Assembly (NCBI RefSeq): GCF_016892765.1
Contig: NZ_JAFEMD010000003.1
Span: 1-64,000 of the forward strand
Direction of reading: 5' to 3'
DNA from: Microvirga arvi
GTDB taxonomy: Bacteria > Pseudomonadota > Alphaproteobacteria > Rhizobiales > Beijerinckiaceae
Length of the DNA: 64,000 bases
Shown here in pieces: positions 63,994 to 64,000 of this stretch; the stretch's first letter is position 1, and every line of letters begins with the position of its first letter. A model generated the notes under the pieces. It had not been told where the DNA came from. It did no database searches and was given only the letters and a program-made list of their open reading frames with translations. A program made the translations under genes and the position numbers.

Positions 63994-64000
63994 CGGAAAG

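Overview
The window looks like a piece of a high-GC alphaproteobacterial chromosome. I infer Hyphomicrobiales (Rhizobiales), perhaps near Microvirga, Methylobacterium or Bosea, from the gene repertoire and the very frequent palindromic intergenic repeats; no rRNA or other marker gene fixes the genus. I found no tRNA, rRNA, phage, IS element, CRISPR array or recognisable defence locus. Almost everything is uptake and catabolism of small molecules.

Layout. 91-3427: LIV-type ABC transporter with a fused LivH-LivM permease and two ATPases, followed by a [2Fe-2S] ferredoxin, a thioredoxin-reductase-like ferredoxin-NADP reductase (3560-4987) and an M20-type amidohydrolase (5200-6438). 6451-9032: GNAT acetyltransferase, a small secreted protein, and a histidine/aromatic ammonia-lyase. 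9033-9963: gene-free, packed with palindromic repeats. 9964-14320: ugpBAEC for glycerol-3-phosphate uptake. 15247-19882: probable lysine catabolism (Lrp/AsnC regulator, DAO-type oxidase, lysine/saccharopine dehydrogenase-like enzyme, ALDH7-type dehydrogenase). 19958-23794: ThDP enzyme, transaldolase, LysR regulator. 23903-28190: valine catabolism (mmsA, isobutyryl-CoA dehydrogenase, mmsB). 28341-43025: mixed housekeeping genes (FAD oxidoreductase, O-antigen-ligase-like protein, M20 amidohydrolase, ribA, DMT exporter, two tandem lipoprotein-like paralogues, SLC13 carrier, CAP-domain lipoprotein, flavoprotein, recQ).

43148-55478 is a myo-inositol locus. A FrcBCA-type sugar ABC transporter and a Gfo/Idh/MocA oxidoreductase lie on the minus strand; an RpiR-type regulator (iolR), iolG, and iolC(-DUF2090)-iolD-iolE-iolB complete the catabolic set. 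Both divergent control regions carry the same GGAA-N6-TTCC palindrome. No separate iolA is present; the MmsA at 23903 belongs to the family that can do that step.

55729-63993 (minus strand) is a second LIV-type transporter (permease, two ATPases, binding protein) followed by a PaaI thioesterase, an AlkK-like acyl-CoA ligase, an SDR, a MaoC hydratase and an ACAD10/11-N-terminal-like kinase. This looks like an uptake-activation-degradation module for a carboxylic acid, and is the best candidate for a poorly described pathway. The other notable structure is a family of about 102-bp multi-hairpin mosaic repeats with exchangeable arms (three copies).
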